A program made the position numbers and the translations under genes. The notes beneath the pieces are model-generated. The model made no database searches. It saw only the letters and a program-made list of their open reading frames with translations, and was not told the DNA's origin. Shown here piece by piece: positions 4,554 to 11,094 of a DNA stretch of 42,741 bases. Location of the stretch: the IMG/VR virus record IMGVR_UViG_3300030329_001707, positions 1 through 42,741 of that record. One strand, given 5' to 3'. The first letter of the stretch is position 1. Each line of letters opens with the position of its first letter. The DNA is from a virus.

Positions 4554-5279
4554 ATGACACTTACAACTACATTCAACATCCCCGGATCCATTGGACAGGG
4601 GGCAGGAGCCGAAGGCGGCAGGTATGACATCGACCATGTGATGATGGCATACGACGGGGAGAGGGCAGTGGCAATAGCCACTGATGGAGTCGGTCTGGCA
4701 ATCTGCAAAGCAACAGCCACAGGAGAACCATGCACAGCCCTGGTACATCCCAAGTCTACGCCCGTAGGCGCAGCGGCAAGCAAGCGCGATGTCATCATCG
4801 ACCATGACGAACACACTGCTAGACATGGAAAGTGGGTTACGCCCTGCTGCGTTGACGGAATCTTTCCAGAACCAAAGCCAGCAATTCCAGATAGTGATGA
4901 AGGCGTGGAATGGTTCCCGATTGATGTCAGTCGCCTGATTTCATTCTGTATGGCAGTGACAAGCAAGCAGAACAGGAGAGTGAACATTGGAATTCCTACA
5001 GCCCCAAGGGAGCCGGGATCCCCTCATGGAAACATTGGCTTGAGGATTTCAGGGGATTCAGGGCAAGCAATAGTTCTTCCTGCAAAGTGGGACAATAAAA
5101 CATACACGGACTGGAAACAGGCCGATCTGGACTGCGACATCATCATCAAAACGAATGAGCTATTGAAGAATAGAAACAGCAGTTCCACAGTTTCAGACGA
5201 GGCCGAAATGGTCGAAGTATCAGGCGCAGTGGACGAGGCCAATGGCTATGTAACCAGTGACGCTGATACAGGGCTATGA
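4554..5279 (+). CDS. Possible sliding-clamp-like (DnaN-like) early protein
   Basis: 241 residues. Around residue 40 the segment AIATDGVGLAI resembles the 'ATDGHRLA' strand-turn found in bacterial beta clamps, preceded by a DGERAV strand, and a second part (VEWFPIDVSRLISFCMAV, GNIGLRISGDSGQAIVLPAK) alternates strands and a helix as in clamp domains. It is shorter than a three-domain beta clamp (about 370), so it would be a two-domain form or a decoy. The C-terminus is acidic and has no clear clamp-binding peptide. The next gene starts within its stop (ATGA overlap). The reading is tentative; unknown function is the alternative. Confidence 0.5.
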   Translation: MTLTTTFNIPGSIGQGAGAEGGRYDIDHVMMAYDGERAVAIATDGVGLAICKATATGEPCTALVHPKSTPVGAAASKRDVIIDHDEHTARHGKWVTPCCVDGIFPEPKPAIPDSDEGVEWFPIDVSRLISFCMAVTSKQNRRVNIGIPTAPREPGSPHGNIGLRISGDSGQAIVLPAKWDNKTYTDWKQADLDCDIIIKTNELLKNRNSSSTVSDEAEMVEVSGAVDEANGYVTSDADTGL

Positions 5280-5485
5280 TCAAGCTAGACGGATGGACAA
5301 TGGGATTCATTGATGCAACACAGGGTTGGGGGCAATATGCCCCTGACCTTGTGCTGTGTTCTCGCGTATACCGCGAGAAATACACGAAAGGGTACATGGA
5401 TGGACGATTTCAAGTTAGGCTGCGAAGTATCACCGAAAGAAAGCATAGCCGTTCAGGTGATAGGGCCAGCAGGCGCGGGTATTGA
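5276..5485 (+). CDS. Small early protein overlapping the next gene
   Basis: 69 residues, starting in ATGA overlap with the upstream gene. The first 45 residues look protein-like (WTMGFIDATQGWGQYAPDLV, YREKYTKGYMDGR), while the last 28, in the 86-base overlap with the following gene, are Arg/Ser-rich with little character. Either the overlap is real, or the tail is tolerated read-through into the next gene. A perfect 8-bp hairpin (5359-5379) sits in this gene just before the next start. Confidence 0.5.
   Translation: MIKLDGWTMGFIDATQGWGQYAPDLVLCSRVYREKYTKGYMDGRFQVRLRSITERKHSRSGDRASRRGY
5359..5379 (+). promoter_or_regulatory. Perfect 8-bp hairpin before an internal start codon
   Basis: TTCTCGCG and CGCGAGAA with a TATAC loop, inside one gene and 20 bases ahead of the ATG at 5400 of the next. 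It could hold back initiation at 5400 until ribosomes translating the upstream gene open it. Confidence 0.35.
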
Positions 5486-5921
5486 AATTCCTGATACAGG
5501 AGGGAGAGGCTACTGGAAGGAGGGAGTCCATGCGATCTGCGTGGACCCTGACAAGTCGCTGTTCTTCATCCAGAGGACTCCTCGAACAGAACCATGCTTG
5601 GCAGAAGTAGTAGGAGGACGAGCAGAATGGACAGACAAGTGTGTGGTACAGGAAAGCATTCACGATTACGAAAAGGTTGAGGCTGTCAGCATGGCTCTTG
5701 CCTTGGTGAAGACTCATCCGATTCTGTCAACCCCACTTGGCCTGCAATCACTCATTGATGAGCCGGAGCAAATTTCAACTGTTGCCCAGGCGTTGAGAGC
5801 ATTATTCATATTGGCTCATCACCAGCAGGATCTCATGGAGGAATTCATGCGATCAGCAATGCCTGATTGGCAAGGTGACGATGATGATGGGCCTGTAGAC
5901 GCTGCGGGGCAACCACTATGA
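5400..5921 (+). CDS. Hypothetical early protein
   Basis: 173 residues from the ATG at 5400 (GAAAGGG about eight bases upstream). A longer frame from 5310 would overlap the upstream gene by a further 90 bases and has an out-of-frame look. Beta-rich N-terminal half (IAVQVIGPAGAGIEIPDTGG, LFFIQRTPRTEPCLAEVVGG) and a helical C-terminal half with a His/Gln/acidic end (LFILAHHQQDLMEEF, GDDDDGPVDAAG). No family recognised. It ends in an ATGA overlap with the next gene. Confidence 0.6.
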   Translation: MDDFKLGCEVSPKESIAVQVIGPAGAGIEIPDTGGRGYWKEGVHAICVDPDKSLFFIQRTPRTEPCLAEVVGGRAEWTDKCVVQESIHDYEKVEAVSMALALVKTHPILSTPLGLQSLIDEPEQISTVAQALRALFILAHHQQDLMEEFMRSAMPDWQGDDDDGPVDAAGQPL

Positions 5922-6103
5922 GCGATGGATATTTCGCAGAAGCAAGGCCGAATCTTGGCAGAATTGAACACGACGTAGTGCAGGTGGACATCCACAGTAG
6001 GCCCGACATGGTTGTGAAAGCAAACATAACTATTGAGGAAGCCAAGAAGCTGGCATCCCAACTGCAAAGCGCAATAGATTTCTTTGAATCGAGGACAACA
6101 TGA
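5918..6103 (+). CDS. Small hypothetical protein
   Basis: 61 residues with ATGA overlaps at both ends, so translationally coupled. Two parts: a beta-like start (RIEHDVVQVDIHSRPDMVVK) and one amphipathic helix (IEEAKKLASQLQSAIDFFES). This strand-strand-helix order is seen in many small phage and toxin-antitoxin-like proteins but carries no diagnostic residue. Function unknown. Confidence 0.6.
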   Translation: MSDGYFAEARPNLGRIEHDVVQVDIHSRPDMVVKANITIEEAKKLASQLQSAIDFFESRTT

Positions 6104-6453
6104 GAGAAAGATTACCAGCAACATATCCAGAGGACGAGCAATACAACATCAGGCAGAAGTGGGGAGACATCAATTGCAGGGAACGGATCTCTGCTGTTTT
6201 CAATGAATGCCTGGACGATTACGATGATTCTCCGGATCTGGCATATGGGAGCGAACAAGTGATGATATGCACGGATCTTCTGAGTGATGCATGGAATGAA
6301 ATGTCGGCCATGCACACTGAAACGGTCAATTGGAGATGCGCATGGGCCAAGCTAGAGGGGCTGCTGAGCAAGCCGGACCTTCTTGGAATCAATGACGGAT
6401 CAGCAGACGTGATACTGGCGCACATGCGATCAATCAAAGACAAGATGAAGTAG
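6100..6453 (+). CDS. Hypothetical protein, last gene of the rightward operon
   Basis: 117 residues. Helical, with several Trp and Cys (WGDINCRERISAVFNECLDD, NEMSAMHTETVNWRCAWAKL). Nothing identifies a family. Coupled to the upstream gene by ATGA and followed after 24 bases by the operon terminator. A short helical hypothetical at an operon end gives no safe functional hint. Confidence 0.6.
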   Translation: MRERLPATYPEDEQYNIRQKWGDINCRERISAVFNECLDDYDDSPDLAYGSEQVMICTDLLSDAWNEMSAMHTETVNWRCAWAKLEGLLSKPDLLGINDGSADVILAHMRSIKDKMK

Positions 6454-6477
6454 ACTGAACAGACATCGAGAGAGATT

Positions 6478-6535
6478 ACCCTCCCAGACCCCTTGTTATT
6501 CGCCCAAGGGGGACTCACTGGGGGGGTTTTCTTCT
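6478..6535 (+). terminator. Intrinsic terminator of the rightward early operon
   Basis: Outer stem ACCCTCCCAG (6478-6487) pairs with CTGGGGGGGT (6518-6527) with one G-U. Inside it a second stem CCCCTTG (6489-6495)/CAAGGGG (6505-6511) stacks. A T-rich tract TTTTCTTCT (6527-6535) follows, as expected for Rho-independent termination. The 3' half overlaps the last codons of the convergent minus-strand gene. Confidence 0.75.
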
Positions 6536-6885
6536 GCGCGGACAACACCTGCACCATCCAAGCAAAACTCAGTCACCTTTACCTGCCACTTCTTTTTTAT
6601 CTTGCCCCAAGATACAACTTGCAAGCGATTTCCAGCACCAAGCCACACTTCAGCCGTATCAGACTCAAGTATCTTCTTGATGCGGCTGCCGTGATTGCTC
6701 CGGCTAGTGGCTTGGACTCCAATGGTAGTAGGCTCACCATCGAGAACACCGACCCCAAGTATGTCGATGATGTTGTATAGGTCATGCCTTCTACGTGCCT
6801 GGGGTATCCATCGTTCGACCACTTCACACAAGAGGCCCATGCCTCGCATGTGTTTGAGTGTTCTTTGCGTCGGAGTTACTGCCAT
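6496..6885 (-). CDS. Restriction-endonuclease-fold nuclease, resolvase-like
   Basis: 129 residues. The beginning PTQRTLKHMRGMGLLCEVVE, then WIPQARRRHDLYNIIDIL, GVQATS and a late WLGAGNRLQVVSWGK match a small phage family that usually reads 'TPTQRTL...L...G....vVErw.....r.DLfg.iDi....GvQ.ts...'. These are generally regarded as PDDEXK-type (VRR/Holliday-resolvase-like) nucleases: the D of DLYN/IDIL and Q of GVQ would be the active-site positions. The ATG at 6885 has AGGTGAG upstream. It is the last gene of the leftward array, next to replication proteins, consistent with resolving replication or packaging intermediates. Its final codons are within the convergent terminator. Confidence 0.65.
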   Translation of the reverse strand: MAVTPTQRTLKHMRGMGLLCEVVERWIPQARRRHDLYNIIDILGVGVLDGEPTTIGVQATSRSNHGSRIKKILESDTAEVWLGAGNRLQVVSWGKIKKKWQVKVTEFCLDGAGVVRAEENPPSESPLGE

Positions 6886-7209
6886 TTATCTCACCTTTAT
6901 CCAATGGTATTTTTCCATAAAGTCATCAATGTTGATGTACCAAACATTTTCTCTATTGTTGAAAGTACCCATAGTTGCAAGCACGCCCCTGTTCTCAAGA
7001 ATTCGGTTGATTGTCCTGGCATCAATCACGAATAGTTTCGGCATTCTTGGCGCGGCTACCCACTCCTTCGGATCAGGTGCATGATCAAACCCCCCAGACA
7101 ATACTGGAGGGGAATCTGGCCTGTCCTCATAACGCTTGGCATTCCTGCCATCTGCGCTATTCAAGCCAGCTATCGACCCTCTGATTCTTGACTTGCTTTC
7201 GTAGCTCAT
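6886..7209 (-). CDS. Hypothetical protein in replication module
   Basis: 107 residues from the ATG at 7209; a GTG two codons earlier is possible. It overlaps the end of the helicase-loader-like gene by about 50 bases. The first half is polar and probably disordered (ESKSRIRGSIAGLNSADGRN, PDSPPVLSGGFDHAPDPK); the second half is a compact helix-strand unit (FVIDARTINRILENRGVLAT, VWYINIDDFMEKYHWIKV). Could be a small DNA-binding or adaptor protein. No family assigned. Confidence 0.6.
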   Translation of the reverse strand: MSYESKSRIRGSIAGLNSADGRNAKRYEDRPDSPPVLSGGFDHAPDPKEWVAAPRMPKLFVIDARTINRILENRGVLATMGTFNNRENVWYINIDDFMEKYHWIKVR

Positions 7210-7687
7210 CTTCACCTATCTCCTGTCTAACTGCATGTCGAAACATGATCGACCACTTGCAGGGATCGTCGCCATCGTGATTGCTCAAGGCCCAGCCATA
7301 CTTCCTCCTAGCCTCCTTGGCGGCAGGCAGGAGAACATCGAAATCGCAGACCATCAAGAGATCAAGAGTGTGTTGGTGGGACTGCCTGATTAGCTCCTCA
7401 TCGACATCGCCATCATCCACAGACTCCCACGGCTGTTTGGCTGAATCACTCAACTGATCACGGACTAGCCTGTAACTCGCCTTTATGTCAGCCAGCCGGG
7501 GAGTCTTCCACCCCTTGCCTGCATAGTTATCTTTCATGGCATCACGCAAAGTTTCCTGATGGAGGGGGGATAACTCCTTCTCCCATACGGCCAACTGCTC
7601 ATCCGTGAGATCAGCATTAGGCCATAGGCCCTCCATAAGCTCTACAGTGATCTTCCACTCAGCGTAATTCTTGTTTAGAAAACCCAT
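7157..7687 (-). CDS. Helicase-loader-like replication protein
   Basis: 176 residues; GGAGGAG upstream of the ATG at 7687. The N-terminus resembles the helical domain of phage helicase loaders/inhibitors (G39P or DnaI N-domain type): WKITVELMEGLWPNADLTDE, then W..ELSPLHQETLRDAMKD and a 'P.l.di' turn (TPRLADIKASYRLV). It follows an initiator-like protein in the same unit, the usual initiator-loader order. No ATPase motif is present, so it would be a loader of the non-AAA+ type. Assignment from pattern and context, not from an alignment. Confidence 0.5.
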   Translation of the reverse strand: MGFLNKNYAEWKITVELMEGLWPNADLTDEQLAVWEKELSPLHQETLRDAMKDNYAGKGWKTPRLADIKASYRLVRDQLSDSAKQPWESVDDGDVDEELIRQSHQHTLDLLMVCDFDVLLPAAKEARRKYGWALSNHDGDDPCKWSIMFRHAVRQEIGEDELRKQVKNQRVDSWLE

Positions 7688-8497
7688 CTATTCTCCTCCT
7701 TTCAATTTTGAGAAACTGCTTTTGCTCCCCTCAACATCCCCTGAATTCCACTCCTCCGGATCAAGCTCGTGCCTGCCCTCCCCAAAGAAATTAGCTGCCC
7801 TACACCTGTATTTCCTGTCTTTAGCAGCAGGGGACTTCAGATAAGCCTCAGAGGCCTCCACTAGCTCAGATGATGTCGGACCCTCTGGAATCGACAGGAT
7901 CGCCCATATGGCCTCTGTGGCCCTCCTGGGGGATCCTACGGAATTGTGGGCCTTCCATACCTTCAAGACATCCTGAACCCCCTTGTCGTGGCTTGCCATG
8001 TAATATTCAGAATCAGAAATTGGCAAACTAGTTTTATGGGGTACGGGATCGGTACGGGGACGGGTACGGGATCGGTCTGGACCAGAGGTGGAGCCAGCAT
8101 CCTTCGGAGTGCTGGTAGTTGCTGGATTTTTAGGCTTGAAACGGCCATTCGCCGCCCTGGGCTTTCCCTGAGATTCAGACCTTGCCCTGTTCCTGCGGCT
8201 CTTGGTAGTGCGTCCGTCGCCAGTGTACCGATCAAGATTCGGCAGGCGGAAACCGCTTCCCGGAAGTTCAATCCAGCCAACAGACGCAAGAGCATCAATC
8301 AAACCTGAAACGCCAATAATGTTTTCCAGCAGTTTTGGAGAATGCATGGAATGACCATCATCTGTGTGCTGGTCCGCCCAAATCCAGACTCTAACGAGAA
8401 TGCCGATGGTTGCGTTGACATCCAGATTCAAGTAAGAGGCAATCGCATGGACCTCTGGCTTGTTGATTAGCTCATGACATATCCTGATATCAGGCAT
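7688..8497 (-). CDS. Replication-initiator-like protein (DnaD/replisome-organiser style)
   Basis: 269 residues from the ATG at 8497 (GGGGGA upstream; the TTG two codons earlier is less likely). The N-terminal 90 residues look like the winged helix of phage replisome organisers: EVHAIASYLNLDVNATIGIL, VRVWIWADQHT, then LIDALASVGWIELPGSGFRL. A long basic, Pro/Ser/Arg-rich linker follows (KSRRNRARSESQGKPRAANG), then a helical C-terminal domain (VLKVWKAHNSVGS ... RCRAANFFGEG). Initiators commonly bind an origin inside or near their own gene, but I see no clear iteron set. The stop is directly followed by the helicase-loader-like gene. Confidence 0.6.
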   Translation of the reverse strand: MPDIRICHELINKPEVHAIASYLNLDVNATIGILVRVWIWADQHTDDGHSMHSPKLLENIIGVSGLIDALASVGWIELPGSGFRLPNLDRYTGDGRTTKSRRNRARSESQGKPRAANGRFKPKNPATTSTPKDAGSTSGPDRSRTRPRTDPVPHKTSLPISDSEYYMASHDKGVQDVLKVWKAHNSVGSPRRATEAIWAILSIPEGPTSSELVEASEAYLKSPAAKDRKYRCRAANFFGEGRHELDPEEWNSGDVEGSKSSFSKLKGGE

Positions 8498-8810
8498 CGA
8501 CAATTCCCCCGACTACCCAGACAATCGCATTCCTGCCACTGCGAGTCTTTCGCCTCTCTCCGCTATCAAACACCTTGCCCTCCTGCTGCAATTCCTTTCG
8601 GCGTGGACGCTGGGTGTTCGGCTCAATACCTGTGCCTTCCTGCATCTCCTCATCGGTTGCGCCCTCCCATCCCCTTTCGTCTAGCCATTGAAACAATCGG
8701 ATGCGCAGGCTGGAAAGCCCACGCATCCGATGTGCTGCTTCGACTGACGTATCAGGCGAAGACGAGGAGAAAAGTCCTACTTCTAGTCTTCCATTAGCAT
8801 CCTTGCTCAT
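8490..8810 (-). CDS. Helix-turn-helix protein at the head of the replication genes
   Basis: 106 residues; TGGAGG precedes the ATG at 8810. The centre reads as a winged helix: RLFQWLDERGWEGATDEEMQ, EGTGIEPNTQRPRRKELQQE, GKVFDSGERRKTRSGRNAIV, where the 'NTQRPRRKEL' helix would contact DNA and the Arg-rich turn forms the wing. It overlaps the initiator-like gene by 8 bases. The predicted promoter and inverted repeat immediately upstream suggest autoregulation, or it may be a partner of the initiator. Confidence 0.65.
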   Translation of the reverse strand: MSKDANGRLEVGLFSSSSPDTSVEAAHRMRGLSSLRIRLFQWLDERGWEGATDEEMQEGTGIEPNTQRPRRKELQQEGKVFDSGERRKTRSGRNAIVWVVGGIVDA

Positions 8811-8832
8811 GGCGTGCCTCCATTTCTGGAGC

Positions 8833-8863
8833 GTGTTCTAACACAGCAAGAACACTGCGTCAA
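8833..8863 (-). promoter_or_regulatory. Leftward promoter with overlapping inverted repeat
   Basis: On the minus strand TTGACG (8863-8858), 17 bases, then TAGAAC (8840-8835). GTGTTC (8833-8838) and GAACAC (8850-8855) form a 6-bp inverted repeat with an 11-base gap that spans the spacer and -10. It lies in the largest gap of the replication block and would serve the winged-helix, initiator and loader genes. Confidence 0.4.
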
Positions 8864-9277
8864 CTAGAACGGGATGTCATCCTCCCCAACAGCAGCAGAA
8901 GTGTTAGCAGCACCACTCGAAGGAGGACTGGACGAGTCTGCGCTTTTCACTTCTGAAACAGGATTCTTGAGCGTGATCTTTTTCAAATCATTGTATTCAC
9001 GATCCCTCTCTTCAACGTATCTAGTGTCAACCTTGACAATAACTTCTTGGCCTTCACTGTCACACGCAACAGCATCAATCTTGTCTTCGCATTTCAACTG
9101 CTCAACAAGAGACTTGTATTGCTTTCCACCTTGAAACACGTTCAGCCACAGCCTTTCTTCAGGGCTTATGTCAACCTTCAAGGCCAAATACTCATTGTCG
9201 TTCTTGTCCGTGGCAATGTCGGCAAAACGAATCTTTCCTTCATACTCTCCGGCGGGTTTGCATACGATCTCTGGCAT
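8864..9277 (-). CDS. SSB-like single-strand DNA-binding protein
   Basis: 137 residues. The ATG at 9277 has AAGGAGG eight bases upstream. The first 100 residues are beta-rich (YEGKIRFADIATDKNDNEYL, LKVDISPEERLWLNVFQ, VIVKVDTRYVEE), a pattern compatible with an OB-like fold and reminiscent of DUF669/SSB-type phage proteins. A Ser/Pro/Ala-rich linker leads to the C-terminal tip GEDDIPF, the signature ending of bacterial SSB that recruits partner proteins. Next to ERF and the exonuclease, a role in binding single strands for annealing and replication is likely. The fold itself needs confirming. Confidence 0.7.
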   Translation of the reverse strand: MPEIVCKPAGEYEGKIRFADIATDKNDNEYLALKVDISPEERLWLNVFQGGKQYKSLVEQLKCEDKIDAVACDSEGQEVIVKVDTRYVEERDREYNDLKKITLKNPVSEVKSADSSSPPSSGAANTSAAVGEDDIPF

Positions 9278-9279
9278 TG

Positions 9280-9978
9280 TCAATCCTCCTTATTGGAATT
9301 GTTTTCTTTTCTCAAGTGGTCAATCAAGCGTTGAGCAACAGTGGTATTTATCCCTCGCAATGGCTTTCCATATCTGGTTCTACACTGGGATTCTATTTTT
9401 TCCATTCTTGCTGCATCGCCCTGGCAAAGCTCTTTCACTGTATTCAACTGGGCGGGGGTAATGTCATGGGCTGCTGCTGAAGCCTCACCTCCCTTGTCAT
9501 TGTCAACCTCCAACTGATTGGCTTCAATTCTTGGAATCATCAAGACATCACGCAGCATGTAATTCCATGAAGTAGAGCAAGTCGCATTGTAGCCCTTGGT
9601 CAATGTTCGGTCGTTCTCAATGGGAACTGTTCTTGTGTAATACTTCTTTTCATCAGTTTCAACATGAGTCAAAGACCAGATCTCCCTGACCAATGGAATA
9701 TTGCGCTCCACAATGTCTAGCGTGCTGGTGATTGTTTCAAGAGACTCTGGCTCAAGAATCAAATCATTATTCAACAGAACATCATTGCAATGCTGAATTG
9801 ATGCTTCATGGCCAGCGAAGGCATACGACCCCCCCCTGCCCATATTGGCCTTCTGGTCTTTTACAAGAGGGCCAATTTCTTTTCTGGCCTTCAGCAAAGC
9901 CTTCATAAGGCTAGAAGTCTTCGGGGCAGAAGTCTTCTTGCTCACTTTCTTCTTTGGCGTTTCATTAGCAACAGTCAC
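9280..9978 (-). CDS. erf: ERF-family single-strand annealing protein
   Basis: 232 residues from a GTG at 9978, with GGAGG seven bases upstream and overlap with the exonuclease stop (GTGA). The core (SLMKALLKARKEIGPLVKDQ, then YAFAGHEASIQHCNDVLLNN, then the Tyr-rich strand region and CSTSWNYMLRDVLMIPR) follows the ERF superfamily pattern 'l..al...q.e.....K...n..f..kY.....v......l...gl'. The N-terminal 20 residues are Lys/Ser-rich and the C-terminal 60 (ITPAQLNTVKELCQGDAARM ...) resemble the small helical domain often found after ERF cores. Works with the adjacent nuclease and SSB in recombination. Confidence 0.75.
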   Translation of the reverse strand: MTVANETPKKKVSKKTSAPKTSSLMKALLKARKEIGPLVKDQKANMGRGGSYAFAGHEASIQHCNDVLLNNDLILEPESLETITSTLDIVERNIPLVREIWSLTHVETDEKKYYTRTVPIENDRTLTKGYNATCSTSWNYMLRDVLMIPRIEANQLEVDNDKGGEASAAAHDITPAQLNTVKELCQGDAARMEKIESQCRTRYGKPLRGINTTVAQRLIDHLRKENNSNKED

Positions 9979-10799
9979 AATACGACCTCCTTATAGGCCC
10001 ATTCGGGCAAATCCAAAATTGGGGTTTGGCTTGGGTACTCCACCCAATCCCCAGACACGGAACTCCATTTAGTCCATGCATCAATCATCCTGTCAACCAG
10101 CCTGTTTCCCGCATCCATGAAACGGAACGACGGCTGAAAGCATTGTACCAGATGCGGAGGACTTTGCATTACCACGATTATCCTTGTGTTCCCCAGATTG
10201 CTGCGCCCTACCATTTCTAGGCCCTTGTTATAAAAGGCCACTTGTCCGTGGTACTTGAAATTGTAGGCCCTTCGTGAAAACCCATCCCAGTCTTCAGCAG
10301 TAGTAGTCTTCAACTCAACAAAACCGCCATCTAGTCTTAGCCAGTCAATCAATCCTCGACACAACACAGGATGCCTATCGTCGGTCCATTCAACTGCACA
10401 CTGCCCCTCTCCGGGGCCTCCCAGAATCTCACCTGCCTCTGGATGCATGTTGATCGCATCGGTAATTCTTCTGGCTGAATCGTAGTCATCCTGAGTAATA
10501 GCTGTCAAACCCTGAAGCTCTATCTCATTCTTCCACAACTTGGAATCCAAAGTCCTGTATGACGAATACTCGCCTGGACGAATAGCAAACTGCGAATCAA
10601 ACAAATCAGATTGAGTGACTAAGCAATCTACAAGGGCGCCTAGAATCATTGCCTGAGTAACCGGAGCCGGGTTTTTGATTTTGTGTTTAGCTAATGCGGG
10701 AACATCCATATCCTTCAGCTTGGACCAATTAATTCCATCTGAAGAATCGTATTCTTCCCTTGTACAATTGAACGATATCTTTGGCTGTGTTTTTTCCAT
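9975..10799 (-). CDS. RecE/lambda-exonuclease-type PDDEXK nuclease
   Basis: 274 residues. The catalytic core is visible: GLIDWLRLDGG (Asp), VELKTTTAEDW (Glu-x-Lys) and a late YHGQVAFYNKG (Gln-x-x-x-Tyr), as in RecE/YqaJ/lambda-exo nucleases and the DUF3799 group. The N-terminal 'S...k' segment (SDGINWSKLKDMDVPALAKH) is also typical. Upstream of the core the usual 'G.a.H' reads GALVDCLV, so the customary His is Asp here. It degrades one strand of linear DNA to make substrate for ERF. The start at 10799 has no ribosome site but a -10 box six bases upstream, so it may be made from a leaderless message. Confidence 0.7.
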   Translation of the reverse strand: MEKTQPKISFNCTREEYDSSDGINWSKLKDMDVPALAKHKIKNPAPVTQAMILGALVDCLVTQSDLFDSQFAIRPGEYSSYRTLDSKLWKNEIELQGLTAITQDDYDSARRITDAINMHPEAGEILGGPGEGQCAVEWTDDRHPVLCRGLIDWLRLDGGFVELKTTTAEDWDGFSRRAYNFKYHGQVAFYNKGLEMVGRSNLGNTRIIVVMQSPPHLVQCFQPSFRFMDAGNRLVDRMIDAWTKWSSVSGDWVEYPSQTPILDLPEWAYKEVVL

Positions 10800-10805
10800 G
10801 AAGCC

Positions 10806-10833
10806 AGTATATCAATTTGCACATGCATTACAA
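10806..10833 (-). promoter_or_regulatory. Leftward promoter, probably leaderless, for exonuclease-ERF-SSB
   Basis: On the minus strand TTGTAA (10833-10828), 16 bases, TATACT (10811-10806), then GGCTTC and the ATG at 10799. The -10 ends six bases before the start codon and no Shine-Dalgarno is present, so transcription would begin at or next to the ATG, the usual architecture of leaderless messages. The site fills one of the few gaps between leftward genes. Confidence 0.5.
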
Positions 10834-11094
10834 CTAGGATACGGATGCATCAACTATCTGTATTGCACGAATAACACCCTTTGGCAAATTCAAAACGCCG
10901 GAAGTATCTGGCCCCCAAGTACTTGCCAAAGAAAGCATTTCGTCATTATTTTCTATGATAAAGCCAACTGTCCTGATTATTGAAAAAGGCTTTTTAGAGT
11001 CTTTCCTAGCCGTTTTACTATCAACCCAGCCCGGTGAAGTTCTATCTTCAACGTCTACCCATTCAACGATAGCTACTTTATCAGGTTCCCACAT
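10834..11094 (-). CDS. Small hypothetical protein coupled to the phosphoesterase
   Basis: 86 residues from the ATG at 11094, which overlaps the stop of the phosphoesterase (TAATG) and has AGAGAGG four bases upstream; longer versions would lie inside that gene. Strands VAIVEWVDVEDRTSPGWVDS, FSIIRTVGFIIENNDEMLSL and LNLPKGVIRAIQIVDA suggest a small beta barrel or beta-sandwich. Short proteins with a 'W.D......W.....' start and 'TvGwl...' strand are frequent in phage DNA modules but unnamed. Function unknown. Confidence 0.6.
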   Translation of the reverse strand: MWEPDKVAIVEWVDVEDRTSPGWVDSKTARKDSKKPFSIIRTVGFIIENNDEMLSLASTWGPDTSGVLNLPKGVIRAIQIVDASVS

